A DNA stretch of 64,000 nucleotides from Linnemannia hyalina (Eukaryota; Mortierellomycota; Mortierellomycetes; Mortierellales; Mortierellaceae), in assembly GCA_019671135.1 (NCBI GenBank), contig JAHRHY010000003.1, positions 1,674,001 through 1,738,000 of the forward strand, written 5' to 3'. Every line of letters begins with the position of its first letter. The first letter of the stretch is position 1. Position numbers and translations under genes: made by a program. Positions 32,613 to 44,576 of the stretch are shown here, in pieces. The notes under the pieces are model-generated. The model ran no database searches. It was not told where the DNA came from and saw nothing but the letters and a program-made list of their open reading frames with translations.

Positions 32613-35537
32613 GGATGGTTACGCGATATTATTGATAGAGGCGAAGGGAGTTGGATGGTGGAATGAAGGTGGAAGGAGATGGTAGCGAGAGTGGAAGGAA
32701 ACGGCGGAGGTGAGGAAAGATTATGTATAAAGAGGTGAAGAAAAGAAAACAGAAGAAAAGAGGAAAGAAAGTGCGGAGAAGAGTGAGAAGAAGAGATAGA
32801 TCGTGTATTGTCGATCGCGTTCTGGCTTCTGGCTTCTGACGAAAAAAAAAAATAGAAACCTGCACCTCGTCACTTCATGGCCACGCCACTAAGAGAAATT
32901 TAGGCGAAGCAATTCACCTACACAAGAAAAGGTTTCGAACCATATCTTTACGAGGGGCCCGATTGGATGTTTGTTTCAGCAAAGAACACGTCCGTTGCCT
33001 GCAGAGCTTGTCTGATCCATAGCCGTACTCGATGCATTGAGAAACGTACTTTTGTCAAAGTTTCATAACATACATCTTCATACTATCTGTCCTTCTATGC
33101 ACCGATATATTATCAGCTGTCGTTGCCTTTCTCAGGGGCACGCTGACACTTTTTTTTTGTCAGTTAAAACGGAGTGCTGTTCCTGATCACTTCCAGAAAG
33201 CAATCGTCCTCCAACTGGCCAATGGAGTACGTGACAAACGCCAATCATTCGCAGGATGACCTCACATTCATTTTTCTTTCTTGCAATTAAACTGAATTGC
33301 CTTTCCTCCTCGCTAGCATGATTAAGCTTAATCCATTTTCTTGGCCTCACATACACGGTGCTTGCCCATCATCCAAAATGTGACGTTTGAAGTCAGTGAC
33401 GCAGCATGTCCATGCAAACAAGGAAACGAGCAATATAATACATCCAGAAGATATCGACAACCAGGCATCGTAGCGCCTTCGTTCGGGTGTCATTCGAAAG
33501 GACTTGCTTTGAGCTACCTTGCTGTTTCAGAAAGAATGCAACCATCGTTATAAAGAAAGGAATGGGAACCGTTGGAAACCCATGAAGTGGAGTGACCTGG
33601 TGGCAACGTTAGTTCTTGTCTGCCTTCTACAGAGCAGCCAATCACATCGAGCAGAAGGTTTCATATGACATCATTTTATATTTTCTGTGCTCTCATTGGC
33701 TCGCTATCTTGTCCCTTCGCCTTGTAAGAGCGCTGTCTTTTTTTCCTTCACTACTTTTCTTCTCTTCCCTCCCTGCACTGCTCCTCCTCTTCCTCTTCCT
33801 CCCCTCCACCCTCATCGACAACACGAGCAACAAGAACAAGACAACGATCAGGTACACACTCGACACAACAACTCTCTCTCATCCTCTACCTCCTACGACC
33901 CGTCCTCATCGAGCCCACCCTCCTCCGTCACCATCGACCGGACAACAAGAAGAAAGCAAGGCAAAAGATAAGTACCGAGTTGTTTCGTTATTCCTTCCCC
34001 ACAGAACCCCTCAGCAACCCTAGTTTCCCACAACTACGACAGCAGTTGCTGCACAGGGGAAACACTCATGAGAAGAAGGAGACTCCCCTTGGTGGTTCAC
34101 TCCTGCCCTATTGACAGGAGTGACGTGGGCTGCGTGCCTCGCCAAAATCGTAAACACACCCATCCCACATCAATAACACTTGGTATCTATCGAGAGGCCT
34201 TTCGACATGGTTGAATGGGGTGGTGCCCTGCCAACTGGGTTGATTAGGCTGTTATTGGTGTGAATGTGGCACCATAGGAAGGTCTCATCAAGGTTCTCGT
34301 CTCTGTTTGATTTTCTCTGGACAACACATTATCATGCCATGGACATAAGACGGTGTTCTTCCCCTTTATTCGGCAACGGAGAAAGGGGAAGAATAGTGGC
34401 ACTTCCCGAGGTCTTTAATGCTTGGAGTCTAAGGGAGAGGATGACCCTTTTTGTGGGCAGTTGCCTGTGCAGTACGGCGGCCAACCGCTTCGTACTGTTT
34501 GCCTTGGATTGTGCGGATTCGAAAAAAAATTCCGTGTAGTGTTGCTTGCTGAGGCTTTCTGTGGGTGTTGGCGTGGTGATGGTCTAGATACTTGCGAGCG
34601 TATTCTAACTCTCTCTCTCTCTCTCTCTCTCTCTCCTTTTTTTTCTTTTTGTCAGCCACTTTGTCATTCTCCTACGATGCAGGGTGTCCGCTAGTGCGAA
34701 AGGAAAGTGCAAAGACGATTCTCATACCCACACCAACAAAGCCCCAAAACAACCTTACAGCCCTTCCTAGCTCTGCAATCCACGGCGGACAAAGTACTAT
34801 CCACGAAGAACACCCAAGAGAAGAAGAGACGAGCTATTCCCTGGTACAGTACGTCACTCCGTACCGCCTGGTACGAGTGACACGGCGAAAATGCACATCC
34901 CCCTCCAGCTAGAACTCTCAGCAGGAATGAGGCGATCCCTGCAAAGTAGCTCGCTCCGATGATGATATGCACTCTTCTTATGCCGGTAGATGCGACGGGC
35001 CATTTTTTCTCCACTGATAGACGTGACACTGTGTTGCGGGGACTTGTTTTTGACCACCGCTATCAGAGTGTCCGCTCTTGAAGCGGGGAATGGTGGTGTC
35101 CGGCAACTTTTACGTACAGTCTGACTGGCGCCGACTTGTAGTGCGCTCCATTGTCTTTTCCACGCGTGAACGTCCTCTTGTTGTTGTTGTTTTTGGGATA
35201 GTACCTGGGTGGTAACAGTACTGGTTAAATGTCTTACTTTTGTTAGTTTGTGGATTGTGTGTGGATCTAACCCTCTCTTTCTTTTGTGCTTTTTCCCTTT
35301 GTTTGTTTTTGTTGGAGTTTTACTTTTTTTGTTTGCGAGAGCGGCATGATTAACTTGTTGTTTCTGACATGTACTAACCCTTGCGTCTTGATGCCTTGGA
35401 TGGTACGCAGGTGATAGCAAGGTGTCATCTTGATAAATAATAAAGACAATTATTTTTTTTGGCGATTTGGTTTATTGTAGAAGGTGCATGTGTGCATGAA
35501 AAAAAGGATGCTTCTCAACAGAGATTCAAAGACGTTC
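32613..35537. other. Gene-poor region of 2.9 kb
   Basis: No gene can be supported. It holds the promoter of the secreted-protein gene (GA-rich, 32640-32800), a CT-rich segment with leader character on the plus strand at about 33730-33900, a short hairpin at 34097-34123, a (CT)n run at 34609-34635 and several T-rich runs. A 188-codon minus-strand frame at 34854-35420 is Lys/Gln-rich and featureless. Confidence 0.4.
34609..34635. repeat. (CT)n microsatellite
   Basis: About thirteen CT units followed by an oligo-T tract, in the gene-poor region. Confidence 0.85.
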
Positions 35538-36051
35538 CTATCCAGACAACGAAGATCCCGAGATGGACCCCTGCTCCAGATCATGGCTTCGATACCTCGG
35601 CGAAGACCTCATTTGTTGCTGTTGCTGCTGATGTTGGTATTGTTGATGGTAATGTACATGTTGTGATGGCGTGGACAAGGAGGATGTTGTGGAATGTGGA
35701 TGTGGATGTTGCGGTTGGGATTGCGGACTCGGGTATGAATGACCATCACCGTCATACTCGTCTTCGAAGTGTATCCGTCCCTCGTCGGTGAAGTAGTAGT
35801 AGTCCTCCGGGTGGTGTCTCCTTGTTGTTGTCGGATTTGTTGGTGTAGTCGTTGGCGGTGGCCGGTTGTCAGTTCCCATAGCTACGGCAGCGGCAGGTGA
35901 AGAGGTGGGAGAGGTGCGCGAGGGGTAACTTTGCTGGTTAGAGAACCCGAATGGATTCCGAAGGTGGTACCTCTGCGTCTCCTCGAACGACAGTCTATCC
36001 CGGTGCGACGCAGAGCTGACCGGCCTGACATGGTTATAATCATAAATGTCC

Positions 36052-36082
<31 letters not shown>

Positions 36083-37415
36083 TGCCGCCAAACACCGCTG
36101 CAGCACCAGCGGCCGCAGTCGCAGAAAAGGGCGGATAACAAGTTGTAGGAGGATGTGGTTGAAACCGCTTCTTCTTGACCTGGTAATCAAAGAGTGGTCC
36201 ACCCGTAAGCGGAAGCGGCATGGGGATGGCCATCTCCCGGATGAGTTTTGATTGGTAATCGTGCTGCTTTTGGACCAGTTCCAGTTCTCGCTTGATGGAG
36301 GGTTGTTTCCAGCGGAGAGCAGAGGCCATGAGGATCATGATTGATGAGATGGCGATTATTGCCATGTTCCTGAACAGAAAAGTGAAAGAAGAAAGGATGT
36401 TACAAAGAGAAGAGGAAAAAAGATCATGTGTGATGGACATTCACGCAAAGGCAAGGCGGTTATCAATGTCCAAGTTACCAGTAGAAGCCCAAGACGTCGG
36501 CAGCACACCCGATGGCCGGAATCCCCGGCTGCGTCTCCCTCAAAGCCGGTAAAGCGAAAAGCGTGGTAATCCCAAGCGTCAAAACATGCTCATCCGAGAC
36601 CCTGTACTTTCTAATAACCTGAATCGCGATAATCCCGATTGCAATACTCAACATCCACATGATCAGCACAATAAACAAACTGAACCCTATCGTGGTCGGC
36701 GACCGGCGGGTAAAGATGACGATCGAGATTTTGTAGAGGTCGTCGTGGTTGAGTTGGACGGTTGGGATGAATTCGACAGATTGGAGTTTTCCGAGGAAGG
36801 TTAAGGAGACGGGGATTTTGTGCATTTGTTCGCGGTCTTTGTTGGCGAGGATTTCAAAGTAAGACTTGTAGGCGTCGAAAGGGTAGTCGATGGTCGCTCC
36901 TTGCATGTATGGCATTGTTACATCCACCGACCGCCTGTTGGGGGTCAGGAAAGGAAATGGAGGAAGAAATGAAGTGAGCAAAAGAGTTAGTTCTCCATGC
37001 ATTCATTTTTAATCTGGGCGAAGCAAGTGCACGGTGCGAAAAAAATGATAACGTACATGATTTGGCCAGCAGGAAAGGCAAGTGTGGTATAAAACACCGA
37101 GATAGAGACCGCAGCCGCCAGGACACCATCGTCGCCTGCAAGGGTCCCATGGGCCGTAAACTCGAAATGGACTCGAAAGTTCTTGTTCTCAAAGTCGACA
37201 CTGGCTACAGAGCCAAGGACATGGATAAAGTCGCCTGTGTGGGAGACCCCCTGGGGTTCCACCTCGACGACTGACCGGGCATTGTCGCCCTCGCGTCGGT
37301 ATATCATGAAGATTGGGAGGACAATGGAGCAGAGGGCGCCGGTGACGAAGATGAACCAGAGGGTTCGTCGGGCCCATGTCCGTAGTTCTCCTGTCTGTTG
37401 GTGAAAGAATGACAT
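35538..37415 (-). CDS. DUF4436-family membrane protein
   Basis: Three exons (37415-37057, 36934-36479, 36369-35538) give 548 aa. Four membrane segments are visible: about 17-38 (LWFIFVTGALCSIVLPIFMI), a long one in exon 2 (FSLFIVLIMWMLSIAIGIIAIQVI), a weaker one (VLTLGITTLFALPAL) and AIIAISSIMILMASALRW at the start of exon 3. Between the first two lies a beta-rich ectodomain with IDYPFDAYKSYFEI, the block I associate with DUF4436. The last 240 residues are a disordered cytosolic tail with poly-Gly, poly-Gln, His and Ser runs. No biochemical role is established for the family. All three exons join in phase 2. Confidence 0.75.
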
Positions 37416-38808
37416 GCAGGTTTGTTGTTGCTGTTGGTTGCCTTTGGCGTGTGAGGAAATGAGGTGTAAAGAAACGCTGCTGGGAAAGGTGGTAGTGGTC
37501 GAGAGTAAGAAGATGGGGAAGAGGAAGTCGGGTGGGTAGGTGAGAGAGTGTAGTTGATTGCTGTTCGCTTGGTTGTTAAGATGATTGTGTACACAGTATG
37601 CAAGGACAATGGTATATGGGCGTGAGGATAACGATGGATAAAATAGAAGCGCCGAGTCGGTTTTCCCTGTTTAATCTTCACGCAGTTTCTTTCCCAAGCG
37701 AGAAAAAGAGAATGTGTAGGAGAAGGGAAGAGAAAAACAACAACGGTATTTAAACGATGAAAGAAGGAAGCGATGTCAAGGAGGGAGTCCTAAGAACAAA
37801 GCGAAGATAAGGTTGTCGGCCCCTCCGTGGAGCCGATTGACCTGGGATCAAAAGAATGGAAAAAGGAAGGAAGGAAGGAAGGAAGGAAGGAAGGAAGGAA
37901 GGAAGGAGAAAAGGTTTTTTGTTGGCAGTTACGCTACCAGCTGAGAAAATGGAATACTTGTTGCTGAACGAGAGGGTGGGTAAGGTGGACGATGAGGGTT
38001 GCGCCGTATGAGTGGTACTCTGGTAATGAAAAAGGGGAGGTTGCTTTTGCCGCGGAGTGACTGAGAAGAGAGTTGAAGGGAAAAGGTGGCGTTTTGTTGG
38101 TTCTTTGGAGTGTTGGATTACCAAAGTGAGGGAGGAAGGAAGAGAAAAGAAGCTAACGCACGTAGAGCTATAGCGGTTGACTGAGAGAGAAGTGTGTGTA
38201 CGGGAGAGAGGAGGAGAAGAATGAGGATGAGGATATAATTGGCGATATTGAGGAACGAGGAAAGAAAAGAAAGAAGGAAGCGAGAGAGTGGGTGTGAACG
38301 AGAAAGAAAGAAAAAGGAGCGAGAGAGAGGAAGAAACGCGCACACCCATCACCTGCATTGGCATTCGACAATTGACATCCTCGCTCAACAATCGATATAA
38401 TATTACAACAGAAAGAAAAGGGCAAATGGGCAAAGCATACTTGCATTAGGAGTGCTCAGTAAACACATAAAACAAAGCTGTCATGCATTTCAAACGGAGC
38501 AGTTATCATCCAACGATCCTCTTCTTATAAGAACAGGAACGGCTTTGATCTCCATTACCATTCACCCAATACCACCAATGAATACAACCACCACTCAACA
38601 GCAGGATGAACAGCAGACAACTCAACCCCCATGCAGGGTTGCTTTGGAATATCCTAACGTTTTGTATTCACTATTTTCTTTTGCTCGTGACACATCCCTC
38701 ATCTCATCAACAATTCCTGCACAGACATGTACACATATTTGGTATCTATTCCGAGTAGCAAACAAAGCAAACACGAGCAAGCAGGCTACTGCTCCGCCTC
38801 GCTCTCGC
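37416..38808. other. Intergenic, 5' leader of the DUF4436 gene
   Basis: About 1.4 kb, mostly purine-rich on the plus strand (CT-rich on the coding strand of the DUF4436 gene), with a tetranucleotide repeat at 37863-37908. The right end is 3' flank of xylulokinase. Open frames here are Ser/Phe/Leu-rich translations of the CT tract. Confidence 0.45.
37863..37908. repeat. (GGAA)n tetranucleotide microsatellite
   Basis: About eleven GGAA units within a purine-rich tract upstream of the DUF4436 gene. Length polymorphism is likely. Confidence 0.88.
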
Positions 38809-41167
38809 TCAAAGTAATGAAGCCTCGAGTCCCAAGAACTCAAAAATCCGGTCAACGTACTTTTTCGTCTGCGCAAGATCAGGGAGAATAGCAGTGCTTC
38901 CCTCGCTGTTGCTCCTCATTCCAGAATCTCGATCGGCATCCTGTCTACTAGTGCCACCGATATCTCCCTGGCGTCCATACAAGTACGCCTTCCTTGCTGC
39001 TCCCCAAGCCGCAGATCCAGCCCCAGGCTGCTGATCGTCAGTACCCATGCTCACAACAGGGACTCCAAACACATTTGCCAGTAACTGAAGAAGGACTCGG
39101 TTCGATGATGCGCCACCAGTTGCCAAGATTCTGGATATGCCTGGAGAGTTTAGTGACGACGAGGAAGTTGCGTCCTCCTTTTGCGACGACCGAATGCGCA
39201 TCGCCAGAAACTGGGACTCGCAGATAGCAACGACATTCGCCGCCGCCCTCTTGGCCGAGCCATTAGCGTCCGCATCCTGTTCCCCAAACTCATTGACAGC
39301 TACTCCGTTCTCGAACCGGTACACACCCTGAACTGGCGGCCAGATCTCGCGATCAAAATAATAGAATCCAACACCCCCACCACTTTCCTCCATCCCCTCT
39401 CGAAGGTACTGGTCGAATCGATCCCAATTGCTATCCGCATACAGATCCCGAACCTGTTCTCTTGCAAGAGACCCATTCTTGGCACAGTAGAGCATCAAGT
39501 ACCCGTTCGGATCGACAGGATGGCACAAGTACCCGACCGAGAGTAGTTTTGCTACACTACTATTGGCGTCTTGCTCCCCCTTGTCAGAGGCAGTGGCAGA
39601 GTTGTTATTGTCACTGGGACTAATGAACGCATGAGTGTCAGTGTAGAGGAGGAGGGTGTCGCTGGTGCCCAGACTGACCATCGCGTCCCCACGCTCTGCA
39701 CGCAGAGCCATTACCGTTGCTGGGTTGTCGCCCGTGAACGTGACAACCTTCACATCTATCGAAGCATTAGAAGATAGGGTTACTTATCAGCCACGTTCCC
39801 CTCATCACAGCCGTGTCCCTCTCTCCCTTCTATTGTAATTGCAAAGACATACCTGACGAGAACCCATAGCGGTTTACAAACCAGCTACTCAAAACACCTT
39901 GAATCTTCGTCCCGGACGCATCAACCTCTCCCAACTTCTCCTGCAGACTGTTCGAAACCTCCGCCGCCATCGTCGATTCTTCGACTCGTCCACCTTGGTC
40001 AATAAACCGTGTCAAGACAGGATCCCAAGTCTTTGTACGGATATCCAACAGGTTCATACCTGACCCATCGGCAACATCAATGGCCGCATAACTAGCGATC
40101 AACAACGACGCTAAGAACGAGCTAACTAACGATATCCTTGTCGTCGATCGATATACCTCTGGACTCTTTTGAACAATCTATGCAGATACCACCATAATTA
40201 AACATTACTCGTTTAGTCACTCATGCTAATGCTTGTGCGAAAGGGTGAAAGAAAAAGAAAGGAACATTCCATAATCATAGACCGTCCTCCTCCTTTTCTT
40301 ATTCACCCCCCTGTATCATCTCGCACCATTGACATACCTTCAGGATCTGACTTCCAGTATACCGCTCGTAAGCGCGCGACCCCGTCAATTCCGCAAGCCT
40401 CTGCTGCCCAAGCCGTCGAACCTCCTTCGCTTCCTCCTCTCCAACAGCTGCATCGGCGACAGTAGTAGTAGTAGTAGCGCCGGAGCGCCCACGACGTAGT
40501 TTCTCGACTTTCCCAAGGAACACTTCCATCTCCTCGCATTGGCTCATCGTGCTGGTGTCCTGCCAGATAGGCGACTCTTCCACCGTAAACGCATCCTTGA
40601 AGGTCTCTACCAATCCCGACGACAATGACTCTGATGATGGCCCACGCAAGGCTTCGAATGCTTGTGTCGCGCCATTAGACCAATACACACTACCATGTTG
40701 CTATTTGGTTTTATCCAATGGATAAAGACGTGTTAATGCGACTTGTGTGCCCACACTTTGGTTCTAAGACCAACGCACCTTCCTTCACAAGGAGACCAAT
40801 GATCCCGTTCTACCTGAGCGGCGCCAGAGATGGATACGACACGGTGGAAAGGAAAGCCGGCACCTTTCATCTTTTCAAAGACACGTTCCAAAGCCTCGAC
40901 CCACATCAACACGGGTGCCGTGACAACCCCGCTACCCTGCTGGGCGTGGGCGTGAACGCCTCCTTGTGTTCGGTAGTGTGGGAGTTCCGAGTCCAAGTGG
41001 ATGGCGAATGAGGAATGTGTTCGAAGACCGTCGTCGTCATCGTTGTTGGTGATGTTGTCGCGCTGTTCCAAGACAAGGACTTTGAGCTGCTGGGTCGACA
41101 GGTCTAACCCGAGGAAGAGTGGTTGAGTTGGTATCGATGGTGGTTTTGGTGAATGTCCATGCTCCAT
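38809..41167 (-). CDS. Xylulokinase (FGGY carbohydrate kinase)
   Basis: Four exons (41167-40814, 40700-40338, 40177-39853, 39755-38809) give 662 aa, slightly longer than the usual 550-600. FGGY-kinase marks are LFLGLDLSTQQLKVLVLE (first phosphate-binding block), VVSISGAAQ joined across intron 1 to QHGSVYW (the SGxxQQHG block of xylulokinases), SSFLASLLIASYAAIDVADG with the catalytic-type Asp region, VTFTGDNPATVMAL, MVSLGTSDTLLL (second phosphate block) and ILATGGASSNRVLLQLLANV (adenosine block). It phosphorylates D-xylulose to xylulose 5-phosphate in the cytosol, feeding the pentose phosphate pathway. The extra length comes from low-complexity loops (poly-Asp near residue 42, poly-Thr near 195, Ser/Asn stretches). 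Confidence 0.92.
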
Positions 41168-41286
41168 AGTTGAATGTGAAATGCAAAAGAAAAATGGTGG
41201 GAAAGTAGAAAGATAAAATATGTTGCGCAAAGCACACGACAGTCCCCCCCCAAAAAATGGATCAAATAAAAAAGCTTTATATTGTT

Positions 41287-44200
41287 CTAACCACGCATGG
41301 ACACAGATGAATAATGGTCCAACAAGAACAGGTCCAAATCCTGCCATCCACCTCCAACACGGACCATCACCTTCCTACTCTTTCCAGACCTAGTAGTTGT
41401 CATCGAGGTACTCGATGTGGCTCGAGTTCGGGTGCTCCGTTGAGCAGCAGGTTCGGGTCGTCGAAGCGTAGTATTCTTGGATGCTGCAGGGACCGGTCGC
41501 GATAGAGTCGGTTGCCGCTTCAATTGCTGCTGCTGGATACCATCCTCGGCTCCGCTATGGCTACCGCCGCTAGAGACGCCAGAATCCTCCTCAGTCCCAT
41601 TCGCATTCGCGGGTCGTCCATGCTCCATCAACCGGCACAGCACCATCTTACCGCCCACCACCGAAAATCCACCAGTGCTCATCTCCTCGACCTTGCCACC
41701 AAAATAGTACTTGCCCTCGGCAAGTCTCCGAACCTGCATCTGGATGGAACTCGCATTCAAGATCCTCGCAAACTCGTCGTCCAAGGCATCCCCGCGAGTA
41801 GCAGCATACGGTCTTGGGGCTGGGGTGTTGTTGATCGACATATCCTTCATAAGGCCCATCAAACTGGTCTTGGACGACTGGCGAGACTGCTGGGTATAGG
41901 GCATCCGACCGACCGAGTTCACAGAGGACGACGACGATGCAGAAGGACTGACTGGTTCGTCAAAGACAAGATTACCGTTGCCAATAGCCGATCCAGGGAG
42001 AGATCCATAGGCAGAGTCCAGTCTGTCGAGATCGTAGGTCGACGAAGGTTTGGATGTTCCAAGAGATGGTCGTCGATGACGGGAGAGGAGCTGTTCATCG
42101 CTAGTCTGGTTCGATGGTCCATTCTGCACGCTAGATCGTCCCGACCGTGCTGAAGAAGGCGAGAACGCGGGAAGACGTGCTGACGATGACTGCGTGTTGG
42201 AGGTGGCAGCACCACCAGTGGGAGTGCCACGACTCCGAGGCATGGAACTGGGACTGACTGATCGAAGATGAGATGGAGCAGGTCCAGGTGCAGAGTTCTG
42301 TCGAAGTCGAGTAGAGTTGGTGACGACTGGCGGTGGCAATTTGGGTTGAGTTTTTCGTCCAAAGGCGACTGTGGTTGAACCCGTTCTTGCTGCTTCTGCC
42401 ACTGCCAGCATCGAAGATCCTGACTGACTTCCTGACGACAACTTGCTCAAACTGCCTACGGGAGAAAACACAGGCTTGAGATCTGAGGGACTCCTGTTGA
42501 GCGACGGAGTGCACGATAAGCTCCTGTTCCTTGCCATGACGGATGCGGACCGACTCAAGGGTGCTGGCGAAGGGCTGACATCGCGGCGAAGACCCATTGA
42601 TGATGTTGGACGGGGAAAATATGTCGATGCTGCTGACGGCGCGTACGGTATTCCAGGAATGGACGGCGATGATGTTTTCGTGCTAAGGGATTGAAAAGAT
42701 AAAGTAATTTAGTCAAACAATTTATCGTCCAGCGATCTATTAACCGTTCAAAGTGCTCTCATAAATAAAAAGTGCAAACCAAACAAACAAGAACTCACCT
42801 GGGGCACCATGGACGTGACTTGTCAGAGTTAGCTCTCGAGGGAGTCGGTGAAGGGCTACGGCTGTGAGCTCGGTAGTTGGTGTTCATATTGGGCGAGAGC
42901 ATCGACGACATACTGCTGAGAGACGGGGTAGGGGACCAGGGTCGGTGGCGAGGTGTAGGAGCAGCATTCAATGGCGATCGTGTCCTTGAACGCAAAGACG
43001 ACTGGGTGGGATTCTGATATGTCGATGCTGAGGTTGTAGGCGGTGGTCGTCGACCACGTTGAGGTTGCTGGGTCTGGTGAGATGGTTGGAACAGGGCTGG
43101 CGGACCGGGCGCCTTCCACTCTGCCTGAGGTTGTGATTTGCGCATAGCAAAGAGCGGCTTCTCAGGCAATTGTGCTGGTGGCGTGGGCATGTAGGAGGGA
43201 ATAGACGCATCCAGGAAGTCCAGCATGCTCTCGATGTCGTTCAAATCCAGCTCAACCCGATCCAAGCTCCCGCGTAGGTGCTCCCAGGTCTCCTTCATGG
43301 CCCGGTGTTTCTGGATCACATCAACATTCCTTGTCATCCGGCTCTCGATCCCGTTCTCCAACATGTTGAGCATCTTGTTGACTGCGGGCGCATAGTACTT
43401 GTGTTTGGCCTCAAAGCTCTTGAAGATGGTATAGAGGTGGTCGCGGTCAATGGGTGCTGTCGGGATGACTCTCTCCTTGACCATGTTCTTGATCTGGTCG
43501 ATAAGGCCCTTGCAATGAATAATGGCCCTGTCCAGCGACGCCATCATCGACTCGACCTGTCCTGCCACCTGGTCAAACACTCCCAACCAGCGCTCCTCCT
43601 TGATCTCCTCGCCAATCTTCTCCCTCTGTGCCTTGAGGTCCACCCACAGCTTGGTGAGTTGACGGAATTGATCCAGCAATCCGTCCTTGTTCGTGTCGCC
43701 AGCTGACTGAGCCTCAATCTCCGCCGTAAGGGAATGGATGGCAGGCTCCAGTAGTCCAATCCGAGAATCCAAAAGTGTCAATATCTCAGTGCTCCTCTGC
43801 TTGGACTGGGTCACCTCCGAGCTGATGGTCATCGTTTCGGTCGTTGTTGAGGAATGCGACAGTGTTGGGCTGGGTGGTGACCGAGCAGACTTTGGTGTCC
43901 CCACATCCGGATTGGAACGTGTCCTTTCCTCCTGAAAGCTGTCCATCTTCAGACCAATCTCCTCGATTTCTCCCAACACGCTCTCCATCCTCGTCAAATG
44001 ATCGCCTCGAGTCCTTAGGCTGGCAAGAATCCCCTTGACCTTCACGACCATTGCCTTGAGAGAGCTCCAACTTGATTCGACGGACTGTATTGTTCCCTGT
44101 AACTCCTGATCCGTCATAGGTGCCTCTGCCAACACGTCGTCGTCTTCTGGAGGCAGTGCACCGTTGATCGCTGCGGTGTGGAGTTTGGGACGCATTTTGT

Positions 44201-44576
44201 CCTTGAGTTCGATCAGCATACTAATGTTGGGCTGGAAGCGATTCATCATCACATCGATCTCCCCCACGTCCCGTCCATCGCTGACTCCGTCGTGCTCGAC
44301 ATCCATCTCGAGACCATACACCGTCATCTCTGCCGTCTCGAGCCATGCAATTAAATCTGAAGCCGCTTTCCGAAATATAGCGCCGACAGCTTCAATTGGA
44401 GTAGAGTCGAATGCTGAAAGGGTGTGATAGAGATCGCCATAGGGTACTTGTAGCCGTTTGAGGCTGTCGAGTTGCGAATGGTATGAGTTGTAGAACGATC
44501 GAGTTCCTTGTGACGATGGTAATGATGATGAAGGTGCCGATTGCGATAACGTGGTGGTATCCTGTCCTGAGGACAT
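41287..44576 (-). CDS. Kar9-like protein with C-terminal GAS2-related (GAR) domain
   Basis: Two exons (44576-42799, 42682-41287) give 1057 aa. Residues 30-480 are helical and match the Kar9 domain, for example LKRLQVPYGDLYHTLSAFD, ASDLIAWLETAEMTVYGLEM and MNMLENG. A long Ser/Pro/Arg-rich basic region follows. From about 890, ALDDEFARILNASSIQMQVR, LAEGKYYFGGK and, near 1035, VMVRVGGGWQDLDLFLLDH make up a GAR domain, which binds microtubules in the family. The GAR domain is split by about 80 low-complexity residues. In known fungi such proteins couple spindle or cytoplasmic microtubules to actin and EB1 for nuclear positioning. I chose the ATG giving MSSGQDTTT; the frame stays open upstream to 44720 with a hydrophobic segment that is probably untranslated. 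Confidence 0.83.

Noticed and set aside
34854..35420. 188-codon minus-strand frame with a basic segment
   Set aside because: It is Lys/Gln-rich with no recognisable domain, no leader features and overlapping frames; codon use is unlike that of the confident genes.
37750..38433. 227-codon minus-strand Ser/Phe/Leu-rich frame
   Set aside because: It is a translation of the purine/pyrimidine-rich leader, including the GGAA microsatellite.
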